From Bacillota bacterium (GTDB lineage: Bacteria > Bacillota > Clostridia > Christensenellales > SZUA-584): DNA of 62,200 bases. The notes beneath the pieces are model-generated. The model saw nothing but the letters and a program-made list of their open reading frames with translations, was not told the DNA's origin and did no database searches. Below, in pieces: positions 15,766 through 24,389 of this stretch. The stretch lies in contig JAEYZN010000046.1 in NCBI GenBank assembly GCA_023428025.1, forward strand, positions 1 through 62,200, in the 5' to 3' direction. Within the stretch, counting starts at the first letter, position 1, and every line of letters begins with the position of its first letter. The position numbers and the translations under genes are program-made.

Positions 15766-17295
15766 TTGGACATCAGTTTATTGAAAGAGAAAAGCCTTAT
15801 GGACTTGAGAGAGATCGCCAAAATGGCGGGCATCAAGTCTGTTACGAAATTCCGAAAAAACGAGCTGCTTGATATGCTGTACGAGCTGGACAGACAGGCG
15901 CGCAGCACGGAGCAGGCGCAGGAGCCGGAAGAGCCGGAAGCCGTCGCTTTGGAAGGAGCGCCGGAAGATGAGGGCAATATCCCCGCCTATCAGCAGGATG
16001 TGATCGAGCGCCGCCAGCGCGAGGAGAAGCGTGAGTTTGACGCCCCGCGCGAGCAAAGGCAGAACGGCGAGGAAAAGAAGATCATCGAGTATGTGATGGG
16101 CAACGACGCGGTGAACGAGCTGCTGAACAAGGGCGACTGCGGCGACGCGATAGGTATTCTCGAGGTGCTGCCGGAAGGCTACGGTTTTTTGCGCAGCGAG
16201 AACTATTTACCGGGCAATAAGGACGTTTACGTCTCGATGGCGCAGATACGCAAGTTCAATCTGAAGACGGGCGACAAGGTGACGGGCAAAACACGCCCCG
16301 CCAAGGACGCCGAGAAGCTCAACGCGCTGCTCTACATCGAGCAGGTGAACGACGATGTGGTGGAAAAATGCCTGACGCGCCGTACGTTTGAGGAACTGAC
16401 GCCCATCCACCCGGAGGAACGCTTCACACTGGAACGGCCGGGTGCCTCGCGCGATCTGGCCATCCGTCTGATCGACATGATCGCGCCTATCGGCAAAGGC
16501 CAGAGAGGCCTGGTGGTGTCGCCCCCCAAAGCGGGCAAAACCATCATGCTCAAGAAAATCGCCAACAGCATCACCGCCAACTATCCCGACGTGAACCTGA
16601 TCGTGCTGCTGATCGACGAGCGCCCCGAAGAAGTGACGGATATGCAGCGCTCCATCGACGGCGAAGTCGTCTATTCCACGTTCGACGAGAAACCCGAAAA
16701 CCACACCCGCGTGTCCGAGATGGTCATCGAACGCGCCAAACGCCTGGTGGAGAAGGGCAAGGACGTGGTGGTGCTGCTGGACAGCATCACGCGCCTCGCG
16801 CGCGCGTACAATCTCATCATCCCGCCGACGGGACGCACGCTGTCCGGCGGCCTTGATCCGGGCTCGCTGTATAAGCCCAAGCGGTTCTTCGGCGCGGCGC
16901 GCAATATCGAGTTCGGCGGCAGCCTCACCATCATCGCGACGGCGCTGGTGGACACCGGCTCGCGCATGGACGAGATCATCTACGAGGAATTCAAGGGCAC
17001 GGGCAACATGGAAATACACCTCGACCGCAAGCTGTCCGAAAAGCGCATATTCCCCGCGATCGACCTGCACAAGTCGTCCACGCGGCGTGAAGAGCTGCTG
17101 CTGCCCAAGAAGGAGCTGGAGGGCATCTGGGCGATCCGCAAGGTGATGGCCAACGGCAACACCGCCGAGGTCACCGAGCAGCTCATCGGCATGCTCGCCA
17201 AGACGCAGACCAACGACGCGTTTCTGGATAAGCTGCGCGGCTGGTTGAGCGTGTGGGATAAGGAAGGGTATAACTTCACGAGCAAAAGATATTAG
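15766..17295 (+). CDS. rho: Transcription termination factor Rho
   Basis: A 509-residue protein starting at UUG after AAAGGAG. Order: Rho N-terminal helical domain (SLMDLREIAKMAGI...), an acidic linker (about 45-110) rich in Glu/Arg, the cold-shock RNA-binding domain (ILEVLPEGYGFLRSENYLPG), then the RecA-type ATPase with Walker A PPKAGKT, Walker B VVLLDSITRLARAYN and the secondary RNA-binding region. Rho is a hexameric RNA translocase that ends transcription of untranslated RNA. The linker insertion is longer than in E. coli Rho. Confidence 0.97.
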   Translation: MDISLLKEKSLMDLREIAKMAGIKSVTKFRKNELLDMLYELDRQARSTEQAQEPEEPEAVALEGAPEDEGNIPAYQQDVIERRQREEKREFDAPREQRQNGEEKKIIEYVMGNDAVNELLNKGDCGDAIGILEVLPEGYGFLRSENYLPGNKDVYVSMAQIRKFNLKTGDKVTGKTRPAKDAEKLNALLYIEQVNDDVVEKCLTRRTFEELTPIHPEERFTLERPGASRDLAIRLIDMIAPIGKGQRGLVVSPPKAGKTIMLKKIANSITANYPDVNLIVLLIDERPEEVTDMQRSIDGEVVYSTFDEKPENHTRVSEMVIERAKRLVEKGKDVVVLLDSITRLARAYNLIIPPTGRTLSGGLDPGSLYKPKRFFGAARNIEFGGSLTIIATALVDTGSRMDEIIYEEFKGTGNMEIHLDRKLSEKRIFPAIDLHKSSTRREELLLPKKELEGIWAIRKVMANGNTAEVTEQLIGMLAKTQTNDAFLDKLRGWLSVWDKEGYNFTSKRY

Positions 17296-17306
17296 GCCCC
17301 CGAGTT

Positions 17307-19319
17307 ATGTCCATCAGGTTTTCCACCGCCGAGAAGGGCCGGCTTTTCGGCAAAATCGTCTATATCTATCAGTGCTTTTACGCGATGGCGGCGGCGGAAA
17401 GGCTGTCCGTCAGCTTGGTATACGGAGCGGCGCTGTACATATCGCTGTCCGCACTGTTGCGCATATCCGGCTTTACAATCAGAACATCATACGATCCGCG
17501 CTGGCGAAAGGTCTTCAAGCTGGCGCTGGTCGTATTCTTTTTGCTGGCGGCGCTGTGTACCGTGCTGTTGTATCCGCTGCTGTATACGTACGGCAATATG
17601 CTGGCGGTGATGGGGTTTGTCGCGCTGCCGCTGGCGGAACGGACAGCCGAGAACGCGTGGCTGAGGCGGCGCCTGCCGGTGAACCGTGAAGCCCTGCTCA
17701 AGACGCTGCTGTTCATCCGCCTTTGCGCGTTCACGGTCGTTCTCGCGCTGGTGCTGGCGGTGGATGAGCCTGTGCTGCTGCCTGCCGCTGTGCTGGGCAT
17801 GGTGCTCAGCTTTTTCCGGCAGTTTGTGTTCGCGGACTACGCGACTGAATACCCGAAGCCGGGGCAGGCTTCCGCGGATGCGCGCCGCGTGCGCAGCGTG
17901 CACCTGTATGACGGCATGGTCATCACGTCGGGCGCGGCCCTCAATATTTTCGCATTCACCTATGTGCTCTATACGCTGCTCAAACGGCAGAACACCTTCT
18001 ATCTGGACTTTTTCGTGGCGTTCGCCCTGCTGGCGTTTATATTCACAGCCGTATACATCGGCACGCACCGTTTTTATCGCGCCACGCTGGTCCAGAAGAT
18101 CGGCCAGAACGCGGTGTTTGTGCTGGGCACGTTCGTCGCGCTGTTTGCCGTCTATGTGTTTCGGGACAGCTGGTTTGCGGGCGGCCTCGCCATTTCAGCG
18201 CAGTCGGTGCTGTTGCTGGCCGGGCTGGTGCTGCAGATGTCGGGTACGCTGGGCCTTCGCGACGATATGCAGCTGGTGATCCGGCTGTACAATCCGGACC
18301 TTAAAGACGAGGACTTCTCGCGCCGCGCGGAGCGGCTGGAGCTTTGGACGCTGGTCATCTCGGAGGCGGTTTTCATCGCGGTGCTGCTGGCGCTGCTGGC
18401 GGACCCCGTGATATACAATCTGGATTTCAGCGGATACATCGCGCTGGCGCCGCAGGTGGGCGCGGGCGTGGCGGCCATCCCCGCCGTATTTTTGCTGCTG
18501 GCGCTGGTGCTTTCCATCCGCCAGCCGCTCACCAAAAAATATGGCAAAAGGCTCAAAACGTATATCCAACTGAAAAAGGAAGGCCGGAAAAACGCCGAGA
18601 TGGAAAAACGGCTGGTCAGCGTATTGATCAAAAAGTACAGGAAGCGCATCGGCGTGCACATCATCCGCGCGTTTTTAAAGCCGGTGATGTATCATACCGT
18701 GACGGGGAAGGAGCATGTGACGGCGCTGCCCGGCGTGTTCGTGTTCAATCACGGAGAGGTGTACGGCCCGGTCGCAGCGGTGGTCTTTCTGCCTTATGAC
18801 GTGCGGCCCTGGATACTGCACAATATGATCGAAAAGCAGGCGGTGACGCAGCACATGTACGACGGCACGTTCGGCCGCATCAAATGGCTGCCCGTCTTCA
18901 TGCGGCGGTTTCTGGCGCGCATACTGAGCACGCCGGTTGTCTGGGCGCTGTCGTCGTTTGACCCGATCCCCGTATACCGCGGCACGGCGCGTGAGGTGAT
19001 CAAGACATTCTCGTTGTCCGTCGAGTGCCTGTGCGCGGGCGACAGCATACTGCTGTTTCCGGAGAACCCCAAAGAGCGGTACAGCGAAGCGCCCGTCAGC
19101 GATTTTTACCGCGGGTTTGCGCACATCGGCCGGCTGTATTACAAGAAAACAAAGGATAGCGTGACGTTTTATCCGGTTTATGCCAGCAAGAGGGGACGCG
19201 TGCTGCGCATCGGTGAAGGCGTGCGGTATAATCCCGGGAGCGGGCGGCGGGAAGAGGAGCGCATCGTGGAGGCGCTGCAGCAGCGCATGCGGGATTTGCA
19301 GCAGCTGGATGAAGCTTGA
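17307..19319 (+). CDS. Large membrane protein with divergent PlsC-like acyltransferase domain
   Basis: A 670-residue protein. Roughly residues 1-415 are a series of hydrophobic segments; about 440-670 form a cytoplasmic domain resembling 1-acylglycerol-3-phosphate acyltransferases. The usual HX4D motif appears as NHGEVYG, with Gly where Asp is expected; later blocks PIPVYRG and LLFPENPKERY correspond to PlsC motifs III and IV but are also altered. It may be a divergent lipid acyltransferase or a non-catalytic relative. It starts 11 bp after rho with a weak ribosome site, so it may be transcribed from the rho promoter. It is convergent with yigZ. Confidence 0.7.
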   Translation: MSIRFSTAEKGRLFGKIVYIYQCFYAMAAAERLSVSLVYGAALYISLSALLRISGFTIRTSYDPRWRKVFKLALVVFFLLAALCTVLLYPLLYTYGNMLAVMGFVALPLAERTAENAWLRRRLPVNREALLKTLLFIRLCAFTVVLALVLAVDEPVLLPAAVLGMVLSFFRQFVFADYATEYPKPGQASADARRVRSVHLYDGMVITSGAALNIFAFTYVLYTLLKRQNTFYLDFFVAFALLAFIFTAVYIGTHRFYRATLVQKIGQNAVFVLGTFVALFAVYVFRDSWFAGGLAISAQSVLLLAGLVLQMSGTLGLRDDMQLVIRLYNPDLKDEDFSRRAERLELWTLVISEAVFIAVLLALLADPVIYNLDFSGYIALAPQVGAGVAAIPAVFLLLALVLSIRQPLTKKYGKRLKTYIQLKKEGRKNAEMEKRLVSVLIKKYRKRIGVHIIRAFLKPVMYHTVTGKEHVTALPGVFVFNHGEVYGPVAAVVFLPYDVRPWILHNMIEKQAVTQHMYDGTFGRIKWLPVFMRRFLARILSTPVVWALSSFDPIPVYRGTAREVIKTFSLSVECLCAGDSILLFPENPKERYSEAPVSDFYRGFAHIGRLYYKKTKDSVTFYPVYASKRGRVLRIGEGVRYNPGSGRREEERIVEALQQRMRDLQQLDEA

Positions 19320-19321
19320 TA

Positions 19322-19936
19322 TCAGGCGTCGCACTCCATCAGCCGTTCATCCAGCAGCTCCGGCACAGCCTGCCCGAGCGTAAGGTTTCGGACCTGTTCG
19401 AGAAACCGGCTTTCTTCGCCCTCGCGGATGAGAAAACGGACGCGCACGGCGTCCGCATAGGAAATATCATCGGTGATGAAACCGGCCTGGGCCAGCGGAA
19501 TCTGAACGCGCGCCCATGCGGCGAAATCGAAGGTGCACCCAAAAACGCTGCACGGCACAAGCCTGACCCTTGGCGCGGCCTCCAACGTTTCGGTCGCGCT
19601 TTGCGTATAGGCCCGCACAAGGCCGGGCGCGCCCAGCAGCGTGCCGCCGAAATACCGCGTGCACACGATTAGAACGTCGGTCAGCCCGGAGCGCTTTAAC
19701 ACCTCCAGCATCGGCAGGCCCGCGGTGCCCTGCGGCTCGCCGTCGTCTGAATAACGCATCACGCCGTTTTCCAGCAGGTAGGCAAAGCAGTTGTGCCGGG
19801 CGTCGCGGTGCTGCTTTTTGCGCTCGTCCAGCACCAGTTGCGCGGCCGCTTCGTCCGGGATACGGCATGCAAGGCCGATGAACCGTGACTTCTTGATGAC
19901 GACGGTGGTCTCGGTGCGGCCCCGCAGGGTGATCAT
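19322..19936 (-). CDS. yigZ: YigZ/IMPACT-family protein
   Basis: A 204-residue protein. AUG 19936 is chosen because it overlaps the tyrS stop as ATGA and begins the family's normal N-terminus; longer frames upstream are low-complexity. UPF0029/IMPACT hallmarks: KKSRFIG, HNCFAYLL, YSDDGEPQGTAGLP and TRYFGGTLLGAPGLVRAY. The family adopts a ribosomal-protein-like fold; its bacterial role is unclear. It is translationally coupled to tyrS. Confidence 0.9.
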   Translation of the reverse strand: MITLRGRTETTVVIKKSRFIGLACRIPDEAAAQLVLDERKKQHRDARHNCFAYLLENGVMRYSDDGEPQGTAGLPMLEVLKRSGLTDVLIVCTRYFGGTLLGAPGLVRAYTQSATETLEAAPRVRLVPCSVFGCTFDFAAWARVQIPLAQAGFITDDISYADAVRVRFLIREGEESRFLEQVRNLTLGQAVPELLDERLMECDA

Positions 19937-21153
19937 TTTTCCAGCACCACGCGGTGGAATATCTTCTTGCCTTTCTTGATCAGCAGAACGCCGTCCCGGA
20001 ACAGATCTTCCGTAACGGGCATGAATTCCGCAGCGGCTTTTTCGCCGTTCAGCGTGACGCCGCCCTGCGCGATGAGCCGGCGGCCCTCGCCGCGCGACGC
20101 CGTGAGGCCGCACGTCTGCAACAGGTCCACCAGCAGCAGGCCCTTCAGATCGGAAACGGTTGTTTCCGGTATGGAGCCGCCCTGCGCGCCGCCTTCAAAC
20201 AGCGCCTCGGCGGCGGCCTTGGCCTTGTCCGCTTCCTCCTGCCCGTGCACCTGGCGCGTCACCTCGTAAGCCAGCGCGATCTTGGCGTCGTTGATGCGTT
20301 CATCCTTGTGGCTGCACAGCCGTTTGACTTCGTCCATCGGCAGGAATGTGAGCAGGGACAGGCACTTTTCCACGTCGCTGTCCGCCACGTTGCGCCAGTA
20401 TTGATAAAATTCGTAAGGCGGCGTTTTTTCGGGGTTCAGCCACACCGCGCCTTTTTCCGTTTTGCCCATCTTGCGCCCGTCGCTGGTCAGCAGCAGCGAG
20501 AACGTCATGCCATAGGCTTCCTTGCGCTCCTTGCGGCGGATCAGGTCCGCCCCCGCGAGGATGTTGGACCACTGGTCGTCGCCGCCCAGCTGCAGCTTGC
20601 AGCCATAATGCTGGTTCAGGTACAGAAAGTCGTAGCCCTGCATCAGCATGTAGTTGAACTCGAGGAAGGTGAGCCCTTTTTCCAACCGGCTTTTGTAGCA
20701 TTCCGCCGTCAGCATGCGGTTGACGGAGAAATACACGCCGATGTCGCGCAGGAACTCGATATAATTGAGCGGCAGCAGCCAGTCGGCATTGTTGATCATT
20801 CTGGCTTTGCCTTCGCCAAAGTCAAGAAAACGGCTGATCTGTACTTTAAACGCGTTGGCGTTTCTTTCAATATCCTCTTTGGACAGCATCTTGCGCAGGT
20901 CCGCCTTGCCGGAAGGGTCGCCCACCATCGTGGTGCCGCCGCCGATGAGCGCGATGGGCTTGTGACCCGCACGCTGCATGTGCGCCATCGCCATCAGCTG
21001 CACATAGTGCCCCACATGAAGGCTGTCCGCGGTCGGGTCGAAGCCGATGTAGAACGTGACGCTCTCGCTGGCCAGCAGCTCTTTAAGCCCTTCGTGCGTG
21101 ACCTGGCGCAAAAATCCTCTTTCCACCAGCACATCGTAAACGTTATTTGCCAT
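19933..21153 (-). CDS. tyrS: Tyrosyl-tRNA synthetase
   Basis: A 406-residue protein of full length. The class I signature appears as HVGHYVQL (HIGH-type) and the KMSKS loop as KMGKTEKG; a C-terminal S4 RNA-binding domain (about 335-400) follows. It charges tRNA-Tyr. AAGGAGACAGCA precedes the AUG. No T-box leader is visible upstream, unlike ileS in this window. Confidence 0.96.
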   Translation of the reverse strand: MANNVYDVLVERGFLRQVTHEGLKELLASESVTFYIGFDPTADSLHVGHYVQLMAMAHMQRAGHKPIALIGGGTTMVGDPSGKADLRKMLSKEDIERNANAFKVQISRFLDFGEGKARMINNADWLLPLNYIEFLRDIGVYFSVNRMLTAECYKSRLEKGLTFLEFNYMLMQGYDFLYLNQHYGCKLQLGGDDQWSNILAGADLIRRKERKEAYGMTFSLLLTSDGRKMGKTEKGAVWLNPEKTPPYEFYQYWRNVADSDVEKCLSLLTFLPMDEVKRLCSHKDERINDAKIALAYEVTRQVHGQEEADKAKAAAEALFEGGAQGGSIPETTVSDLKGLLLVDLLQTCGLTASRGEGRRLIAQGGVTLNGEKAAAEFMPVTEDLFRDGVLLIKKGKKIFHRVVLEK

Positions 21154-21320
21154 TGCTGTCTCCTTGAATAATCATTCTTTGTCATTATAGCGGCTTTGGC
21201 TTCATGTGGCAATAGGCGGTGTGTTGCCACGATTTTAGGGCGGACATTGACATAAATGTCAGCAAATCGCCCAAAAATGAGCCAAAAATTGACTGGATAT
21301 TTAAATTGAAACAATGAAAA

Positions 21321-21348
21321 GAAGGAAAAATGCCCGTCTATATCGAAT
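21321..21348 (+). promoter_or_regulatory. Sigma-H-type promoter of spoVG
   Basis: GAAGGAAAA (21321-21329) and ATCGAAT (21342-21348) are separated by 12 bp and fit the sigma-H pattern RnAGGAwww-N11-12-RnnGAAT. spoVG is a classic sigma-H gene in Bacillus, which supports the call. A dyad TGACAT-AA-ATGTCA (21248-21261) lies further upstream between tyrS and spoVG and may be an operator. Confidence 0.65.
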
Positions 21349-21387
21349 TTAATTTCTGTGCATAATGTCTTGCAGAGGAGGTTTCTT

Positions 21388-21672
21388 ATGGATATCACTG
21401 ACATTCGTATTCGTAGAATTGAAACCATGGGCAAGCTAAAGGCGGTGGTATCGGTCACCTTTGATGATATGTTCGCTGTTCACGACATGAAAATCATCGA
21501 AGGGCAAAGTGGGTATTTTATTGCCATGCCGTCGCGCCGGACGCCGAATGGTGAATACAAGGATATTGCCCACCCGATCAATGCCGAAGCCAGATCAATG
21601 ATACAGAACGCCATATTGGAAAAATTCGAAAGTTTGCCTGACGACGAAGGATACGCTTCTTTTCAGATGTAG
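21388..21672 (+). CDS. spoVG: Septation/sporulation regulator SpoVG
   Basis: A 94-residue protein; AUG 21388 follows AGAGGAGG. It has the family opening DITDIRIRRI, then FDDMFAVHDMKIIEG and FIAMPSRRTPNGEYKDIAHPI, all highly conserved. SpoVG is a small nucleic-acid-binding protein that affects septation and sporulation timing. It is flanked by a sigma-H-type promoter and a GC-rich hairpin (21683-21706). Confidence 0.96.
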   Translation: MDITDIRIRRIETMGKLKAVVSVTFDDMFAVHDMKIIEGQSGYFIAMPSRRTPNGEYKDIAHPINAEARSMIQNAILEKFESLPDDEGYASFQM

Positions 21673-21682
21673 CCGCAGATTT

Positions 21683-21706
21683 ATCCCGCCGATAGACGGC
21701 GGGGAT
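21683..21706. terminator. Hairpin between spoVG and the PIN-TRAM gene
   Basis: ATCCCGCCG and CGGCGGGGAT pair with one bulged G around a short loop. The T-run is poor, so termination would be modest. It separates convergent transcription units. Confidence 0.45.
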
Positions 21707-21742
21707 TCGTTAAGCGGCTAGGTTACGATTTTATCCACAGCA

Positions 21743-22834
21743 TTATCTGAGTTTTGCGAATATCATTCTGCCAGCAGCTGTTTGAATCACACTTGTGACA
21801 ACAACCGGTATCGGCTTGTTGTATTCGTTTTGTCCGCCTTCAACCACTATCATGGTGCCGTCGTCCAGATAAGCGATGCCCTGACCGGGTTCTTTGCCGT
21901 CTTTGACGATGGTGACCTGCATATCTTCACCCGGCAGCACCACGGGCTTCACCGCGTTGGACAACTCGTTGATGTTGAGCACGCGCACGCCCTTTACCGC
22001 CGCCACCTTGTTCAGGTTAAAGTCGTTGGTAACAACGATGCCGTCCATCTTTTTGGCGAGGAACAGCAGCTTGGAATCCACGTCGGACGCTTCATCCACC
22101 TCGGCATGCACGATTTTGACCGGCATGTTGAGCTCGGTCTGGATGCGCTTTAACACGTCAAGGCCGCGGCGGCCGCGATTGCGCTTCAAATCGTCCGCTG
22201 AATCCGCGATGTGACGCAGTTCGTCCAGCACGAACTCAGGGATGATGAGCGCGCCCTCCAGTATGCCGGTGTTGCAGATGTCGAATATACGTCCGTCGAT
22301 GATGACGCTGGTGTCCAATAGCTTGGGCCGGGCGAGCCCGGAATCCTTGGCTTTCTCTTCGCGACCGCGCTTGAACGCGGAATCCACGAATTCGGGCCGG
22401 TGGCGCACCAGAATGGAGATGCCGAGGTAAACGCAGATGATATAGATGATGACGTTGATGATACCCGCCAGCCAGGAAACGAGCAGAATGCTTCCCACCA
22501 GCTGAGACAGCAGATAAGCCACCACCAGCCCCAATATCAGGCCGGCCACGGCGGAAAGGACGACGCCCGCGGGAAGCTTGGAAAGCTTCTTGTCGGCCTC
22601 GCCTGCGGATCTGAAGACAAATTCGACGATCGGTTTGGAAAGAAACAGGAAAACAATGCCGGAGATAATACCTGAACCGATGAATATGAGCAGCGTGATC
22701 CAGTCGGGCAGCAGCGCGTAAGGATTGGTGGTGTTATGAATCCTTCCGAGCAGTTCGAATATGAGAGCGGCGATACCGGGCCCAATAAACAACCCCACCA
22801 AAACGATAAAGAAACGCGCAATTTTTCTTCCCAT
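21743..22834 (-). CDS. yacL: PIN-TRAM membrane protein, YacL type
   Basis: A 363-residue protein with four N-terminal membrane segments (about 1-135), a PIN nuclease domain (about 170-290) and a C-terminal TRAM domain. The PIN acidic residues are visible in LLDTSVIIDGRI, EFVLDEL, DVDSKLLFLA and VTNDFNLN, so the nuclease site looks intact. Members are thought to be membrane-tethered ribonucleases. AGAGGTG precedes the AUG. It lies downstream of the CarD-type gene, as is common in Firmicutes. Confidence 0.9.
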   Translation of the reverse strand: MGRKIARFFIVLVGLFIGPGIAALIFELLGRIHNTTNPYALLPDWITLLIFIGSGIISGIVFLFLSKPIVEFVFRSAGEADKKLSKLPAGVVLSAVAGLILGLVVAYLLSQLVGSILLVSWLAGIINVIIYIICVYLGISILVRHRPEFVDSAFKRGREEKAKDSGLARPKLLDTSVIIDGRIFDICNTGILEGALIIPEFVLDELRHIADSADDLKRNRGRRGLDVLKRIQTELNMPVKIVHAEVDEASDVDSKLLFLAKKMDGIVVTNDFNLNKVAAVKGVRVLNINELSNAVKPVVLPGEDMQVTIVKDGKEPGQGIAYLDDGTMIVVEGGQNEYNKPIPVVVTSVIQTAAGRMIFAKLR

Positions 22835-23003
22835 TCAAGCACCTCTACTATCTTGCATTGCAGTATTATATCACAGGAACAGTCCACACAGATAGCCGCC
22901 GCTAAAAAAACAAATAAAATTTACAGCCTAGACATATTTGTTACCTCCGGGCGCGCAAATCATAAATATCCCTATTTTAATGGAGCTTCAGCCATTCGGC
23001 AGA

Positions 23004-23480
23004 CTACAGTAATGCGGTGATGCTTCTTTTGATGTCTTCGTCGCTCAGGCCCTTAACCAGCGCCAGCTCGGATGCGAGTATCTGCATGGAGGTGCCCAGC
23101 ATCTTTTTTTCACTGGAGGACAGATTTTTGCGGGTTTCACGCTTCAAAAGGCTTTTGATGACGGCCGCGATTTCAAACACGTTGCCGGTCTTCATCTTCT
23201 CAAGGTTTTCCCGATTGCGCCGGTTCCAGTTGGTCGGCTCCTCAACGTCGTCCAGCGATTTGAAGGTCTCCATCACCCGGCGGCATTCATCCGCGGAGAT
23301 CACACGGCGCAGCCCCGCTTTTTCGGCGCTTTCCACCGGCACATGCACCTTGATATCGCCGTCGGAGAATTTAAGCACGTAATAAAATCTTTTCTCGTCG
23401 AGAAATACGCGCTCTTCAACAGATTCAATCACGCCCGCGCCATGCATCGGATATGAAATTTTATCGCCTTGATTGAACAT
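23004..23480 (-). CDS. CarD/CdnL-type transcription regulator
   Basis: A 158-residue protein; the start at AUG 23480 follows GGAGGATGCC. The N-terminal Tudor-like RNA-polymerase-interacting domain begins FNQGDKISYPMHGAGVIES, as in CarD, and the C-terminal half is helical and basic (NWNRRNRENLEKMKTG, DNA-contacting in the family). Such proteins bind RNA polymerase beta and stabilise open complexes at housekeeping promoters. It is upstream of the yacL-type gene in the same direction. Confidence 0.92.
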   Translation of the reverse strand: MFNQGDKISYPMHGAGVIESVEERVFLDEKRFYYVLKFSDGDIKVHVPVESAEKAGLRRVISADECRRVMETFKSLDDVEEPTNWNRRNRENLEKMKTGNVFEIAAVIKSLLKRETRKNLSSSEKKMLGTSMQILASELALVKGLSDEDIKRSITALL

Positions 23481-23638
23481 GGCATCCTCCCTGACCTTAA
23501 TATGATATAGCAGTCGGATGCCTTTGTCAAATGCCTGTGATGGCAGCAAATACGCGGTAAATGAAGTGAAACGGCTGATTACCCACGTGTTTTGCCCGCA
23601 TATTTTACATCATTTCCGCGAAAGGGGAGTTTGCGTTA

Positions 23639-23764
23639 ATGTTTCGGAAACGCGCAAAAGCGATGCCGCTTGGTGAAAACGAGGCGGCGCCGCACCACAG
23701 CTTCAAGGCGGGGAGGCCTGGGCCCAGGCCACACGGCACAGCGTACGGGTGGAGGCTGACCTGA
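23639..23764 (+). CDS. Possible 41-residue basic peptide
   Basis: AUG 23639 has AAAGGGGAG 9 nt upstream, a good ribosome site. The peptide is rich in Arg, Gly, Pro and His with no recognised domain, and no homologue comes to mind. Its coding DNA contains a 16-bp perfect palindrome (23715-23730), and a short hairpin with a T-run follows at 23785-23803. It could be a real small gene or chance; the rest of 23481-23921 shows nothing else. Confidence 0.3.
   Translation: MFRKRAKAMPLGENEAAPHHSFKAGRPGPRPHGTAYGWRLT
23715..23730. repeat. 16-bp perfect palindrome
   Basis: GGCCTGGGCCCAGGCC reads the same on both strands. It is unusually long for chance and lies in a gene-poor stretch between divergent units. 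It may be a protein-binding site or RNA stem. Confidence 0.5.
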
Positions 23765-23921
23765 TAAATTTATAACAGATAATACGGCCATAGCCGGGAT
23801 TTTTTGTCTGCATCAGCCACCTGTGTTACATTTTCGTCATGTGATTTTATACACCGTTTACAAACTTGTAGGATTAACTTGCCTTAAAATATGATACAAT
23901 TGTTAAAACGAGGTGAAGTCT

Positions 23922-24389
23922 ATGAATGGAGTTTACGAAGCTGCGGCGCTCACCCTGCGCTTCTGGTTTCTCATCGCGGCGGGCATTGTGCTGCTGGGCG
24001 TGACGAGCATTTCGATCAAGGAATACCGGGACAAGCGTTATGTGCTGGGCGTGGCGCACAGCAGCATCGGTTATTTGACGATCGTTTCGGGGCCGGAAGA
24101 CATCATGGGAAGCAACATTCAGCTGATGGATAAGAACACAATCGGCCGGTCGCGCCGGGTGGATATACAGCTGCTCGACCGCAGCGTGGACAGAGCCCAT
24201 TCCCAGGTTTATCTGGCGGAGGACGGCTATGTCTATGTGAACTGCGTGGGGCGCGGCGACGTGACGGTAAACGGGCAGCTGATAAACGAGGCATGCCCCA
24301 TCTACGAAGGCGACATCGTCTGTTTCGGCAACGTGGTGGCCCGCGTGCATTTAAAAGACAGTGAAGTCGATCTGAAAGAGGACGAATAG
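23922..24389 (+). CDS. Membrane-anchored FHA-domain protein
   Basis: A 155-residue protein; AUG 23922 follows GAGGTG. One N-terminal membrane segment (about 9-30) is followed by an FHA domain (about 70-150) with the phosphothreonine-binding GRS and H residues (TIGRSRRVDIQLLD, RAHSQVYL) and VNGQLI. FHA domains bind phosphothreonine. It abuts a SEDS gene and a PBP gene, so it probably relays Ser/Thr kinase signals to that cell-wall complex, as in actinobacterial FHA-RodA-PbpA clusters (inference). Confidence 0.88.
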   Translation: MNGVYEAAALTLRFWFLIAAGIVLLGVTSISIKEYRDKRYVLGVAHSSIGYLTIVSGPEDIMGSNIQLMDKNTIGRSRRVDIQLLDRSVDRAHSQVYLAEDGYVYVNCVGRGDVTVNGQLINEACPIYEGDIVCFGNVVARVHLKDSEVDLKEDE

